Below, piece after piece: positions 7,864-17,334 of a stretch of 42,096 bases of DNA. The DNA comes from Methylobacterium sp. GXS13 (GTDB taxonomy: Bacteria > Pseudomonadota > Alphaproteobacteria > Rhizobiales > Beijerinckiaceae). Location: NCBI RefSeq assembly GCF_001455965.1, contig NZ_LKKO01000051.1:1-42096 (forward strand), written 5' to 3'. Every line of letters starts with the position of its first letter. Positions within the stretch are counted from its first letter, which is position 1. The notes beneath the pieces were generated by a model, which did no database searches, had not been told where the DNA came from, and saw nothing but the letters and a program-made list of their open reading frames with translations. The position numbers were made by a program, and so were the translations under genes.

Positions 7864-8248
7864 CGACCATCCGCGCCAGTGCGGCGCGACGAGCGCGAGA
7901 GCCGGAATCCCACCATCCGCGTGCCGCATGGATCACGCCCCATCGACCGATGATGACGGGAAGGTGACACGCGCGGGTGCAACGCACAATGGTGGAAACG
8001 GCCGAATAAACGTCCGGCGCGCTCGATCGGTTCCGCTTTTTATGAGTGCGGCATCGGCGTTGCTGCCGCTTTGCGCATGCGCTGGCGGAATGGCCGCCCT
8101 GCCAGCTCACGGAAGCGCTTGATTCGAACCAGCTTTGCCGGCTTGAGACAGGGGATGCCCGCGGGTGGATTCGCGGGTGGATCAATCATTTCGCAAGAAC
8201 CCGGCCATCCCCGCGCGGGATTGCCTCAGGCCAGAGAAGGATTTCACG
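7864..8248. other. 385-bp gap between protease copy 1 and the small plus-strand gene
   Basis: This is a divergent intergenic region that should hold promoters for both neighbours. I see no gene with recognisable features and no confident promoter. The last bases carry the ribosome binding site AGAAGG (about 8235-8240) for the gene starting at 8249. Confidence 0.35.
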
Positions 8249-8506
8249 ATGCAGCCCGCCATCCAGCAGGTGATCAGAGCGCTCGCCGAGGATGGTCGGG
8301 CCGGGGCCATCGGCATCGCCGAGCACGCCGTGGAAGCCTATCTCGCCGGGTCGCCCACCGAGGGCGACCGTGCCCTGTCGCGCGACATCCTGGTCCGCGA
8401 CCTCGCCAGCCTCCGGGGCATCGCCCCTCACCTCGCCGGCTTCATCGGCCGTGTCGAGACCTTCGTGGCGAACCTCGCGCAGCCGTCGCTGAGCCGCGCC
8501 GCCTGA
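8249..8506 (+). CDS. Small unknown protein between the two BTLCP proteases
   Basis: This 85-residue protein begins MQPAIQQVIRALAEDGRAG and is mostly helical in appearance (IAEHAVEAYLAGSPTEGDRALSR, then ILVRDLASLRGIAPHLAGFIGRVETFV). There is no signal peptide, membrane segment or known motif. A ribosome binding site (AGAAGG) lies nine bases before the ATG, and a perfect hairpin follows the stop, which together favour a real gene. It is plus-strand, between two minus-strand protease paralogs. Function is unknown to me. Confidence 0.65.
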   Translation: MQPAIQQVIRALAEDGRAGAIGIAEHAVEAYLAGSPTEGDRALSRDILVRDLASLRGIAPHLAGFIGRVETFVANLAQPSLSRAA

Positions 8507-8515
8507 GCAAGACCT

Positions 8516-8534
8516 CTCGGGACCCCGTCCCGAG
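8516..8534 (+). terminator. Perfect 8-bp hairpin after the small gene
   Basis: CTCGGGAC and GTCCCGAG pair around a 3-base loop, 10 bases after the stop of the 85-residue protein gene. It lies in a convergent gap, so it could serve both strands. Confidence 0.55.
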
Positions 8535-8555
8535 CCCGACCACAGGGCCTGAGGT

Positions 8556-8568
8556 CCTTTGGAAACCC
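8556..8568 (+). repeat. CCTTTGGAAACCC element, copy 1
   Basis: This 13-base sequence recurs exactly at 30734-30746. Both copies lie in gaps where two genes converge, next to hairpins. It is probably the end of a dispersed intergenic repeat. Confidence 0.55.
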
Positions 8569-8596
8569 CGAACGGACTGGCGGGCCGAAGGCCCGT

Positions 8597-9229
8597 TCAG
8601 CGGTTGGCGGTGGTGACCGGCGAGGTGACGCCGCCGAGCGAGACCCAGGCCGTCGCGTCCTGGCTCTCGCGCTTGATGAACACGTAGCCGGTCTTGTGCC
8701 AGGCCTCGATCACGTTGGTCTTGTTGTCGAGGATCAGGTCGCCCCGGTCGGTGATCAGGGTCAGGACCGCGTGGCCCTCGCCCTTCTCGTCGATCACCAC
8801 GGTCATGCGCATCGCCCGCCGGGGCAGGCCGGCCTCGGCCAGCAGATGGCGCTTGAGCAGCTGGAAATCCTCGCAATCGCCGATGCCATCCTCGGCGAGG
8901 TCCCAGCGGTCGGCGACATGGAGATGCTCCATGTCGGTCTTTGGCTCGACCGACTTGTTCACCCGGCGGTTCACTGAGACGATCGTCGCCCAGATTGCCG
9001 GCGTCAGGCTGATGCGGGCCGGCTCGCTTCGGTCCACCGCGCATTCCACCGCGTAGGATTGGCAGAACGTCACCCAGGCCGCGATCGGGCGGGCATCGCC
9101 GAGCACCTTGGCACCGTTCTCCGCGGGCAGGCTCGCCAGGGTCTGGGCCTCGGCGGTCGCCGCGAGGCCGAACAGCACCAGCGCGCCAGCGAGCGTCACC
9201 CGAACCGTCTTGAGAAGCCCCGCGCCCAT
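8597..9229 (-). CDS. Secreted transglutaminase-like cysteine protease (BTLCP/LapG-like), copy 2
   Basis: This is a 210-residue exported protein with signal peptide MGAGLLKTVRVTLAGALVLFG...AEA. Its core is clearly paralogous to copy 1: IGDCEDFQLLKRHLL (Cys), EGHAVLTLITDRGDLILDNKT (His, Asp), GYVFIKRESQDATAWVSL. Catalytic residues are intact. Differences concentrate in the N-terminal third and the C-terminal tail. An upstream TTG (9373) is in frame but would bury the signal peptide. No LapD-like receptor or giant adhesin gene is in the window, so the substrate is unknown. Confidence 0.85.
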   Translation of the reverse strand: MGAGLLKTVRVTLAGALVLFGLAATAEAQTLASLPAENGAKVLGDARPIAAWVTFCQSYAVECAVDRSEPARISLTPAIWATIVSVNRRVNKSVEPKTDMEHLHVADRWDLAEDGIGDCEDFQLLKRHLLAEAGLPRRAMRMTVVIDEKGEGHAVLTLITDRGDLILDNKTNVIEAWHKTGYVFIKRESQDATAWVSLGGVTSPVTTANR

Positions 9230-9438
9230 CGAACCCGTCCTCGTTGTTGAGGACAGGATTGCGCCGCAGAGCCTCCGCGGCGCTGAAGCGGATCGGCGCA
9301 ATTTTATCGATTCGCCCGCGGCGGCGGGCTCTAGCGCGACACCGTCGATGGGCGCCTTGAGAAACCCGGACAATCCGCGGCTTCCGGTTCGGAAACCGGA
9401 AACCTTGAGGGTGCGTTACGGTCCGTAGAAGAGCCGGA

Positions 9439-11172
9439 TCACCCCGCCGTCTGGTCGAGCTTGCGCTCCGTCTCGCCCTTCAGCTCCGGAAAATCCGCCT
9501 GCGTGTAGGCTCGGCCCCGGTGCGGGTCCTCGGTGACGCCGTCATGCTCCAGGCGGCGCAGTTGCACACGGCGGATCTTGCCCGAGATGGTCTTGGGCAG
9601 CTCGGTGACGAATTCGAGCCCGCGCAGCCGCTTGAACGTCGCCAGCCGGGCATTGGTGAAGCGGAAGATATCGAGCGCCGTCTCCGGGCCGACCGAGGCG
9701 CCCGCCACCAGCGAGACATAGGCCTTCGGGATCGTGTGGCGCATCGGATCGGGGATCGGCACCACCGCGGCTTCCGCCACCGCCGGATGCTCGATCAGCA
9801 CGCTCTCCAGCTCGAACGGGCTGATCCGGTAGCCGGAGGATTTGAACACGTCATCGGCGCGGCCCACGAAGGTGTAGCATCCCTGGTCGTCCACGAAGGC
9901 GACGTCGCCGGTGCGGTAGAGCGCGCCGTCCGCGCCCGACAGGTTGCCGCTGCCGTCGTCGTAGCCTTGCATCAGACCCGCGGGGCGATGCGCGCCGAGT
10001 TCGAGGCAGACCTCGCCCTCGCTGGCCGGCTCGCCATCCGCGTCGAGGACGCGCACGCGATAGCCGGGCAGCGGCCGGCCGAGGGCGCCGGGCACCACCG
10101 GCTGTCCGGGCGTGTTGGCCATCAGGGCCGTGCTCTCGGTCTGGCCGTAGCCGTCGCGGATCGTGACACCCCAGGCGTCCTTCACCCGCTCGATCACCTC
10201 GGGGTTCAGGGGCTCGCCGGCGGCGCAGATCTCGCGCAAAGCCAGCGTCCGGCCGGTCAGATCCTCCTGGATGATCATCCGCCAGACGGTGGGCGGCGCG
10301 CAGAGCGTGGTGGCGCGCGTGCGCTCGAGTTGCGTGAGCAGCGCGGCCGCATTGAACGGCGCCTGGTTGATCACCAGGATGGTCGCGCCGGCATTCCAGG
10401 GGGCGAAGAACGACGACCAGGCATGCTTGGCCCAGCCCGGCGAGGAGACGTTGCAATGCACGTCCCCCGGCTTGAGCCCGAGCCAGTACATGGTCGAGAG
10501 CGCCCCGACCGGATAGGAGCGGTGGCTGTGGCGCACCAGCTTCGGCTTCGCGGTGGTGCCGGAGGTGAAGTAGAGCAGCAGCGGGTCGTCGGCCGCGGTC
10601 GGCCCGTCGGGGGTGAAGGTCTCGGGCGCGCTAAACGCGTCGTCGTAGGCGCTCCAGCCCTCCGTCGCCGCACCGGTGACGATGCGGATCGCGCCGCCGG
10701 TCTCCAGGCCGGCGAAGCGCCCGAGCTGCTCCGGGCCGGCGATGATTGCCCGGGGCCGGCCGCGGGCCAGGCGGTCGGCGAGCTCGTCCGCGGTGAGCAG
10801 GGTGGTGGCCGGGATGACCACGGCCCCGAGCTTCATCGCCGCCAGCATGGTCTCCCACAGGGCCGGGACGTTGCCGAGCAGCAGGAGCAGGTGGTCGCCG
10901 CGCTTCAGCCCGAGCCCGCGCAGGTGGTTGGCGACCTGGTTGGACCGGCGCGCCATCTCCCGGAAGGTCAGGCTCTGCTCGGCGCCGCTGGCGGCCTCGA
11001 CGATGTGCAGCGCGGTGCGGTCGCGGCTTTCCGGGCCGGCGAGCTCGGCGTCGAACCAATCGAGCGCCCAGTTGAACGGCACCGGGTCCGGCCAGGCGAA
11101 GGCCGAAACGGCCGCCGCGTAGTCGGTACGATGGGCCAGCAGAAGATCGCGGGCCTCCCGGAAGCTAGGCAT
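9439..11172 (-). CDS. Acyl-CoA synthetase (AMP-forming, acetyl/medium-chain type)
   Basis: It activates a carboxylic acid to its CoA thioester through an acyl-adenylate. The 577 residues contain the ANL-superfamily motifs in order: P-loop YFTSGTTAKPKLVRHSH, the ATP motif DGYGQTESTALMAN, YRTGDVAF, the hinge region GRADDVFKSSGYRISPFELESVL, and the C-terminal catalytic lysine in PKTISGKIRR. Overall layout resembles medium-chain acyl-CoA/acetyl-CoA synthetases. It is the last gene in a minus-strand run for valine degradation, but a 229-bp gap with a long inverted repeat separates it from the enoyl-CoA hydratase, so it may be a separate unit. A branched short-chain acid such as isobutyrate is a plausible substrate (inference). 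Confidence 0.9.
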   Translation of the reverse strand: MPSFREARDLLLAHRTDYAAAVSAFAWPDPVPFNWALDWFDAELAGPESRDRTALHIVEAASGAEQSLTFREMARRSNQVANHLRGLGLKRGDHLLLLLGNVPALWETMLAAMKLGAVVIPATTLLTADELADRLARGRPRAIIAGPEQLGRFAGLETGGAIRIVTGAATEGWSAYDDAFSAPETFTPDGPTAADDPLLLYFTSGTTAKPKLVRHSHRSYPVGALSTMYWLGLKPGDVHCNVSSPGWAKHAWSSFFAPWNAGATILVINQAPFNAAALLTQLERTRATTLCAPPTVWRMIIQEDLTGRTLALREICAAGEPLNPEVIERVKDAWGVTIRDGYGQTESTALMANTPGQPVVPGALGRPLPGYRVRVLDADGEPASEGEVCLELGAHRPAGLMQGYDDGSGNLSGADGALYRTGDVAFVDDQGCYTFVGRADDVFKSSGYRISPFELESVLIEHPAVAEAAVVPIPDPMRHTIPKAYVSLVAGASVGPETALDIFRFTNARLATFKRLRGLEFVTELPKTISGKIRRVQLRRLEHDGVTEDPHRGRAYTQADFPELKGETERKLDQTAG

Positions 11173-11210
11173 GGTCGTTCCCCCCGTCGTTATTCGTAGG
11201 CTCTTGGATC

Positions 11211-11391
11211 CCCTCCCCCCTCTGCGGGGGAGGGTGGCCCCTGCGTCAGCAGGGGTCGGGTCGGGACGAAGTCCCGCAAGAGGGGAGCGCCATATCCGGA
11301 ATGGTCGCGACGGGCGTCATACTCTGCTGCGTCGCGCTGCCCCTCTCCCGACCCGCTTCGCGGGCCACCCTCCCCCGCAGAGGGGGGAGGG
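11211..11391. repeat. 30-bp perfect inverted repeat, intergenic palindromic element A
   Basis: The 30 bases at 11211-11240 reappear as an exact reverse complement at 11362-11391, separated by 121 bases. Inside the arms, further G-rich and C-rich segments (around 11250-11285 and 11341-11360) are partly complementary. It fills the gap between the acyl-CoA synthetase and enoyl-CoA hydratase genes. Elements of this look are common between genes in alphaproteobacteria; the RNA would form a long hairpin. Confidence 0.85.
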
Positions 11392-11401
11392 AAAATCGGA
11401 A

Positions 11402-12178
11402 TTACGTGTTCTCGAACCGGGCCGGCCGCTTCTCCACGAAGGCGGCCATGCCCTCCTTCTGGTCCTGGGTGGCGAACATCGCGTGGAAGACCCGGCGCTC
11501 GAAGCGCACGCCCTCGGTCAGCGTGGTCTCGTAGGAGCGGTTGACCGCCTCCTTGGTCATCATGGCAATCGGCAGCGACATCGACGCGATGGTCTCGGCC
11601 GCCTTCAGCGCCTCGTCGAGGAGCTGGTCCGCGGGGATCACCCGGGAGACCAGGCCGGCGCGCTCGGCCTCGGCGGAATCCATCATCCGGCCGGTCAGGC
11701 ACATCTCCATGGCCTTCGACTTGCCGACGAAGCGGGTGAGCCGCTGGCTGCCGCCGATCCCCGGCATGACGCCGAGCTTGATCTCGGGCTGACCGAACTG
11801 CGCCGTGTCGGCGGCCAGGATGAAGTCGCACATCATGGCGAGTTCGCAGCCGCCGCCCAGCGCGTAGCCCGCCACCGCGGCGATGATCGGCGTGCGCACG
11901 GACGTGAACCGCTCCCAGTCGGCGAAGCGGTCGCCAGCATACATCTCCGCGTAGGTCGCGTGCTGCATCTCCTTGATGTCGGCCCCGGCCGCGAAGGCCT
12001 TGGCCGAGCCGGTGATGACGATGCAGCCGATGCCCGGATCGGCATCCGCCTCGGTCGCCGCCCGGATCACCTCAGCCGTGAGCTGCGCGTTGATGGCGTT
12101 GAGCGCCTTGGGGCGGTTGAGGGTGATCAGCAGGACCCGCCCGCGCGTCTCCGTCAGGATCGTCTCGTAGGCGTCCAT
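11402..12178 (-). CDS. Enoyl-CoA hydratase (methacrylyl-CoA hydration likely)
   Basis: This crotonase-family enzyme of 258 residues hydrates an enoyl-CoA. Oxyanion-hole segments are FAAGADIKEM and GYALGGGCELAMMCDF; the two catalytic glutamates are in GGGCELA and GQPEIKLGVMPGIGG. Position between mmsB and the other valine genes makes hydration of methacrylyl-CoA to 3-hydroxyisobutyryl-CoA the likely job. The ATG at 12178 shares one base with the mmsB stop (TGATG arrangement), implying translational coupling; a GTG one codon earlier is also possible. The C-terminal FVEKRPARFENT is typical for the family. Confidence 0.92.
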   Translation of the reverse strand: MDAYETILTETRGRVLLITLNRPKALNAINAQLTAEVIRAATEADADPGIGCIVITGSAKAFAAGADIKEMQHATYAEMYAGDRFADWERFTSVRTPIIAAVAGYALGGGCELAMMCDFILAADTAQFGQPEIKLGVMPGIGGSQRLTRFVGKSKAMEMCLTGRMMDSAEAERAGLVSRVIPADQLLDEALKAAETIASMSLPIAMMTKEAVNRSYETTLTEGVRFERRVFHAMFATQDQKEGMAAFVEKRPARFENT

Positions 12179-13074
12179 CACGACTCACTCCCCGATCCGC
12201 GAAGCATACGGATGATCGCGGAAAAGTCCTCTCCCCCGTGGCCCAGGCCCTCGAACAGCCCGTAGATCTGTGCGGCCTCGGCGCCGAGCGGCGTCGCCGC
12301 CCCCGAGGCCAGCGCCGCCGCCTGTGCCAGGCGGAGGTCCTTGAGCATCAGCGCGGCGGCAAATCCCGGCTTGTAGCCGGCATTGGCCGGCGAGGTCGGC
12401 ACCGGACCCGGCACCGGGCAATAGGTGGTGAGCGACCAGCACTGGCCGGAGGAGACCGAGGCGACGTCGTAGAGCGCCTGGTGCGACAGCCCGAGCTTTT
12501 CGCCCAGCGCGAAGGCCTCGCTGACGCCGATCATCGAGATCCCGAGGATCATGTTATTGCAGATCTTGGCCGCCTGGCCGGCGCCGGCCGCGCCGCAATG
12601 GAACACGTTCTTGCCCATGGCCTTCAGCAGGGGCTCAGCCTTCGCGAAGGCCGCCTCGGCTCCGCCAGCCATGAAGGTCAGCGTCCCGGCCTTGGCGCCG
12701 CCGGTCCCGCCGGAGACCGGCGCATCCACCGACAGGCAGCCCCGCGCCTCGGCGAGGCCGTGGGCCTTGCGCGAGCTCTCGACATCCACCGTCGAGGAAT
12801 CGATCAGCAGGGTGCCGCCCGGCAGGGCGTCGGCGAGCTGGGTCCAGACCTCGACCACGTGCCGCCCGGCGGGCAGCATGGTGACCACCACCTCCGCCCC
12901 CTCGGCCGCCTCCAGGGCCGAGCCCGCCACCGCGACCCCCGCTTCCCGGGCCGCCTCCAGGGAAGCCGGCGCGAGATCGAACCCGCGCACCTCATGCCCC
13001 GCCTTCACGAGGTTGGCCGCCATGGGCCCGCCCATGTTGCCGAGACCGATGAACCCGATGGTCTGTGCCATCAT
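12178..13074 (-). CDS. mmsB: 3-hydroxyisobutyrate dehydrogenase
   Basis: It oxidises 3-hydroxyisobutyrate to methylmalonate semialdehyde with NAD in valine degradation. It has 298 residues, with the dinucleotide-binding motif IGFIGLGNMGGPMAANLVKAGH at the N-terminus, the substrate-binding signature DAPVSGGTGGAKAGTLTFM, and the catalytic lysine in GQAAKICNNMILGISM. The C-terminal helical domain ends with HGGEDFSAIIRML, close to characterised MmsB proteins. The stop overlaps the enoyl-CoA hydratase start by one base. Upstream, a palindromic element separates it from the hydrolase gene, so an internal promoter or processing point is possible. Confidence 0.94.
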   Translation of the reverse strand: MMAQTIGFIGLGNMGGPMAANLVKAGHEVRGFDLAPASLEAAREAGVAVAGSALEAAEGAEVVVTMLPAGRHVVEVWTQLADALPGGTLLIDSSTVDVESSRKAHGLAEARGCLSVDAPVSGGTGGAKAGTLTFMAGGAEAAFAKAEPLLKAMGKNVFHCGAAGAGQAAKICNNMILGISMIGVSEAFALGEKLGLSHQALYDVASVSSGQCWSLTTYCPVPGPVPTSPANAGYKPGFAAALMLKDLRLAQAAALASGAATPLGAEAAQIYGLFEGLGHGGEDFSAIIRMLRGSGSES

Positions 13075-13113
13075 ACCCCTCCCGTTCGCTTGTTATTGCC
13101 CCTCCAAACCATC

Positions 13114-13231
13114 CCCTCATCCTGAGGTGCGGCGAAGCCGCCTCGAAGGAGGGCTCCAGGGATCGCGCGGCGGCTGGAGGGCTCCTTCGAGGCCCGGCGA
13201 TCTGTGTTCGCCGGGCACCTCAGGATGAGGG
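13114..13231. repeat. Nested inverted repeat, intergenic palindromic element B
   Basis: The outer arms are 13114-13130 and 13215-13231, a 17-bp perfect inverted match including CATCCTGAGGTGC. The inner arms are 13141-13159 and 13174-13192, 17 of 19 bases matching (CCTCGAAGGAG type). The gap lies between mmsB and the hydrolase gene. This form is a familiar dispersed intergenic element of alphaproteobacteria. Confidence 0.85.
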
Positions 13232-13256
13232 TGTGCTTGGGAGAAACCGCCTCACA

Positions 13257-14318
13257 TCACACCGGCCCCGTGCGGCCTTGCGAAAACACCGGCTCCGCCC
13301 GCGGATCGAGCCAGCTTGCGATCCGGGCCGGATCGACCGCGTCGAGGCTCGGCGGGTTCCAGCGCGGGCTCTTGTCCTTGTCGATCACCGCCGCCCGGAT
13401 GCCCTCGCGGAAATCGCCCTCCTCCAGCAGCGCCAGCGAGGCGTGGAACTCGCGCTCCAGGCAGGCTTCGAGGTTGGGCGAGCGCCGGCCGAGGCGCAGC
13501 AGGCAAAGCGTCAGGACCAGGCTCGACGGGGACTTGGTCAGCAGGGTCTTGCGGGTCGCCGCTGCGAAGGCGGAGCCGTCCGCCGCCAGGGCCGACAGGA
13601 TCTCGTCGACCATGTCGAAGCCGAAGCAGCGTTCGATGGTCTCGCGATGCTGCGCCAGGGGCGGTTCGCCGGGATCGCGCGTCAGCCGGCCGAGCGCGTC
13701 CCGGACTCCCGCATCGCCGGCATTGGGGGGCAGCGCCGACAGCGCGTCGATCAGGTCGGGGAGCGCCTGCGTGGGCACCAGCAGATCGGCGAGCCCGCAA
13801 AAAATCGCTTCGGCGGCGCCGACCGGCTCTCCAGTGAGGCCGAGATAGGTGCCGACTTGGCCAGGCGCCCGCGGCAGCAGCCAGGTGCCGCCGACATCCG
13901 GCAGGTAGCCAATGCCGGTCTCCGGCATGGCGACGCGCGAGCGCTCGGTGACGACCCGGTGGGCGGCATGCCCCGCGAGACCGACGCCGCCGCCCATGGT
14001 GATGCCGTCCATCACCGCCACGAACGGTTTTTCGTAGGCCGCAATCCGCGCGTCAAGCCGGTACTCGTCCCGCCAGAAGGCTTCCGCGAACGCGGCACCC
14101 GGGTTGTCGTACAGGCCGCGCAGGTCGCCGCCGGCGCAGAGGCCGCGCTCGCCCTCGCCGGTGAGCAGCACCGCAGCGAGGCCGGGATCGGCGGAGAACT
14201 GGTTCAGGGCCGCGTCGATCTCCCGGACCATGCCGTGGGTCAGGGCGTTCAGGGCCTTGGGCCGGTCGAGGCGCAGGCGCCCCAGAGCGCCGACGCGCTC
14301 GACGATCACATCGGACAT
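13257..14318 (-). CDS. 3-hydroxyisobutyryl-CoA hydrolase
   Basis: It releases CoA from 3-hydroxyisobutyryl-CoA to give free 3-hydroxyisobutyrate, the step that sets valine degradation apart from ordinary beta-oxidation. The 353 residues are longer than plain hydratases, as usual for the HIBCH group. Signatures are LCAGGDLRGLYD, MDGITMGGGVGLAGHAAHRVVTE, MPETGIGYLPDVGGTWLLPR (catalytic Glu) and the C-terminal EFHASLALLEEGDFREGIRAAVIDKDKSPRWNP. The ATG at 14318 overlaps the preceding stop by one base (TGATG), so its translation is probably coupled to the dehydrogenase upstream. Confidence 0.93.
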   Translation of the reverse strand: MSDVIVERVGALGRLRLDRPKALNALTHGMVREIDAALNQFSADPGLAAVLLTGEGERGLCAGGDLRGLYDNPGAAFAEAFWRDEYRLDARIAAYEKPFVAVMDGITMGGGVGLAGHAAHRVVTERSRVAMPETGIGYLPDVGGTWLLPRAPGQVGTYLGLTGEPVGAAEAIFCGLADLLVPTQALPDLIDALSALPPNAGDAGVRDALGRLTRDPGEPPLAQHRETIERCFGFDMVDEILSALAADGSAFAAATRKTLLTKSPSSLVLTLCLLRLGRRSPNLEACLEREFHASLALLEEGDFREGIRAAVIDKDKSPRWNPPSLDAVDPARIASWLDPRAEPVFSQGRTGPV

Positions 14319-15460
14319 CAGCGTCCCCCGGTCAGCGCGCGGGCGATGATCACCCGCATGATCTCGTTGGTGCCTTCGAGGATCTGGTGCACGCGCAGGT
14401 CCCGGACGATCTTCTCGATCCCGTACTCGGCGAGATAGCCGTAGCCGCCGTGCAGCTGCAGGGCCTGGTTGGCGACCTCGAAGGCAGCGTCGGTAACGTG
14501 GCGCTTGGCCATGGCGCAGAGCTGCGTCGCGGCGGGATCCTTGGCATCGAGCGCGGCCGCGGCGTGGCGCAGGAAGGTGCGCGACACCTCCAGCGACGTG
14601 GCCATGTCGGCCAGCCGGAACTGCAGCGCCTGGAAGTCGGTGAGCTTCGCCCCGAAGGCGCGCCGGTCGCCCATATAGGCCAGGGTCTTGTCGAGGGCCG
14701 ACTGGGCGCCGCCCAGCGCGCAGGCGGCGATGTTGAGGCGGCCGCCATCGAGGCCGCTCATGGCGATGCGGAAGCCCTGGCCCTCCGCGCCCAGGCGGTT
14801 GGCCACCGGCACCCGGCAGCCGTCGAACCGCACGGCCCGGGTCGGCTGCGCGTTCCAGCCCATCTTGCGCTCTTCCACGCCGAAGGAGAGGCCGGGCGTC
14901 CCCTTCTCGACCACGATCGCCGAGATGCCCTTCGGCCCCGCCGCGCCGGTGCGGACCATGCAGATGTAGAGGTCGCTGACGCCGGCGCCGGAGATGAACT
15001 GCTTCTCGCCGGTGAGGACGTAATGGTCGCCGTCCCGCTCGGCGCGGGTGCGGAGCGCCGCCGCGTCGGAGCCCGAGCCCGGCTCGGTCAGGCAGTAGCT
15101 GGCGATCGTCTCCATGCCCATCAGGGCCGGGATCCAGCGCTGGCGCTGGTCCGCGTCGCCGTAGGCGTCGATCATCCAGGCGCACATGTTGTGGATCGAC
15201 AGGAACGCCGCCACGGTCGGGCAGCCGGTGCTCAGCGCCTCGAAGATCAGGGCGGCGTCGAGTCGCGACAAACCGGAGCCGCCGACATCCTCACGCACGT
15301 CGATGCCGGCCATGCCGAGCGCCGCGGCCGCCCGCAGGGTGTCGACCGGGAAGGTCTTGTCCCGGTCCCAGTCGAGGGCGTGCGGCGCGATATGCTCGGC
15401 CGTGAAGCCCAGCGCCATCTCGCGGATCGCGGTCCGATCCTCATCGAGCCCGAAACTCAT
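14318..15460 (-). CDS. Isobutyryl-CoA dehydrogenase (acyl-CoA dehydrogenase family)
   Basis: This FAD enzyme oxidises isobutyryl-CoA to methacrylyl-CoA. Its 380 residues hold the acyl-CoA dehydrogenase signatures SYCLTEPGSGSDAAALRTRA (FAD/substrate), GEKQFISGAG and RRAFGAKLTDFQALQF, and the C-terminal catalytic Glu in HQILEGTNEIMRV. The order and neighbours (hydrolase, mmsB, mmsA) support the isobutyryl-specific ACAD8-like role over a short-chain role. The ATG at 15460 is preceded by GGAG at good spacing; a GTG nine bases earlier overlaps that site and was not used. Confidence 0.92.
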   Translation of the reverse strand: MSFGLDEDRTAIREMALGFTAEHIAPHALDWDRDKTFPVDTLRAAAALGMAGIDVREDVGGSGLSRLDAALIFEALSTGCPTVAAFLSIHNMCAWMIDAYGDADQRQRWIPALMGMETIASYCLTEPGSGSDAAALRTRAERDGDHYVLTGEKQFISGAGVSDLYICMVRTGAAGPKGISAIVVEKGTPGLSFGVEERKMGWNAQPTRAVRFDGCRVPVANRLGAEGQGFRIAMSGLDGGRLNIAACALGGAQSALDKTLAYMGDRRAFGAKLTDFQALQFRLADMATSLEVSRTFLRHAAAALDAKDPAATQLCAMAKRHVTDAAFEVANQALQLHGGYGYLAEYGIEKIVRDLRVHQILEGTNEIMRVIIARALTGGR

Positions 15461-15552
15461 GGGCGTCACTCCACTAGGTCAGAACACGGCACCTGCCCCT
15501 ATGCGGGGGTAGGATCACCCGGCGGGTTCGGCACCAAACCTCTGAACCACCA

Positions 15553-15671
15553 CGCTCTCCCCTCCCCCTTGCGGGGAGGGGTCAGGGGTGGGGGTGGTTC
15601 CGGATGGAACCCGGCGGTGCCTTCTGCACCGCCCCCACCTCCAACGCCTCCCCGCAAGGGGGAGGAGAGCG
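15553..15671. repeat. Inverted repeat, intergenic palindromic element C
   Basis: The left arm 15553-15580 and right arm 15647-15671 are reverse complements apart from a 2-base indel (core CCCCCTTGCGGGGAGG). A second inner pairing of GGGGGTGG and CCGCCCCCACC type lies between. It sits in the 258-bp gap between mmsA and the isobutyryl-CoA dehydrogenase gene. Confidence 0.82.
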
Positions 15672-15718
15672 CGTCGTGCATCCGGCGCGCATCGGAGCCG
15701 GCAAGGGCGGAGGCGGCC

Positions 15719-17215
<1,497 letters not shown>

Positions 17216-17334
17216 GAGCGCCTCCCTGTTGTCGTTATCGATTTGGTTTTGGCGCAGCCTAACAGGATCGCTTGAACGATAAAGCCGGATGCGCTTACAG
17301 CCGTCGTGCATCGATGCACAGCGGGTTTGCGGGC
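17216..17334. promoter_or_regulatory. Divergent mmsA/lysR control region
   Basis: This 119-bp region between two divergent starts must hold both promoters. It includes inverted hexamers TTATCG (17235-17240) and CGATAA (17277-17282) with centres 42 bp apart, about four helical turns, which would suit a LysR-type dimer pair. The mmsA ribosome binding site occupies 17221-17228. The assignment of the hexamers is a guess. Confidence 0.4.

Noticed and set aside
9520..11199. 559-codon plus-strand frame opposite the acyl-CoA synthetase
   Set aside because: It is an antisense shadow; the minus strand carries all ANL-family motifs in order.
13257..15185. Single 642-codon frame over the hydrolase and part of the dehydrogenase
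   Set aside because: The N-terminal half is a shifted reading of the isobutyryl-CoA dehydrogenase gene; the real hydrolase starts at 14318.
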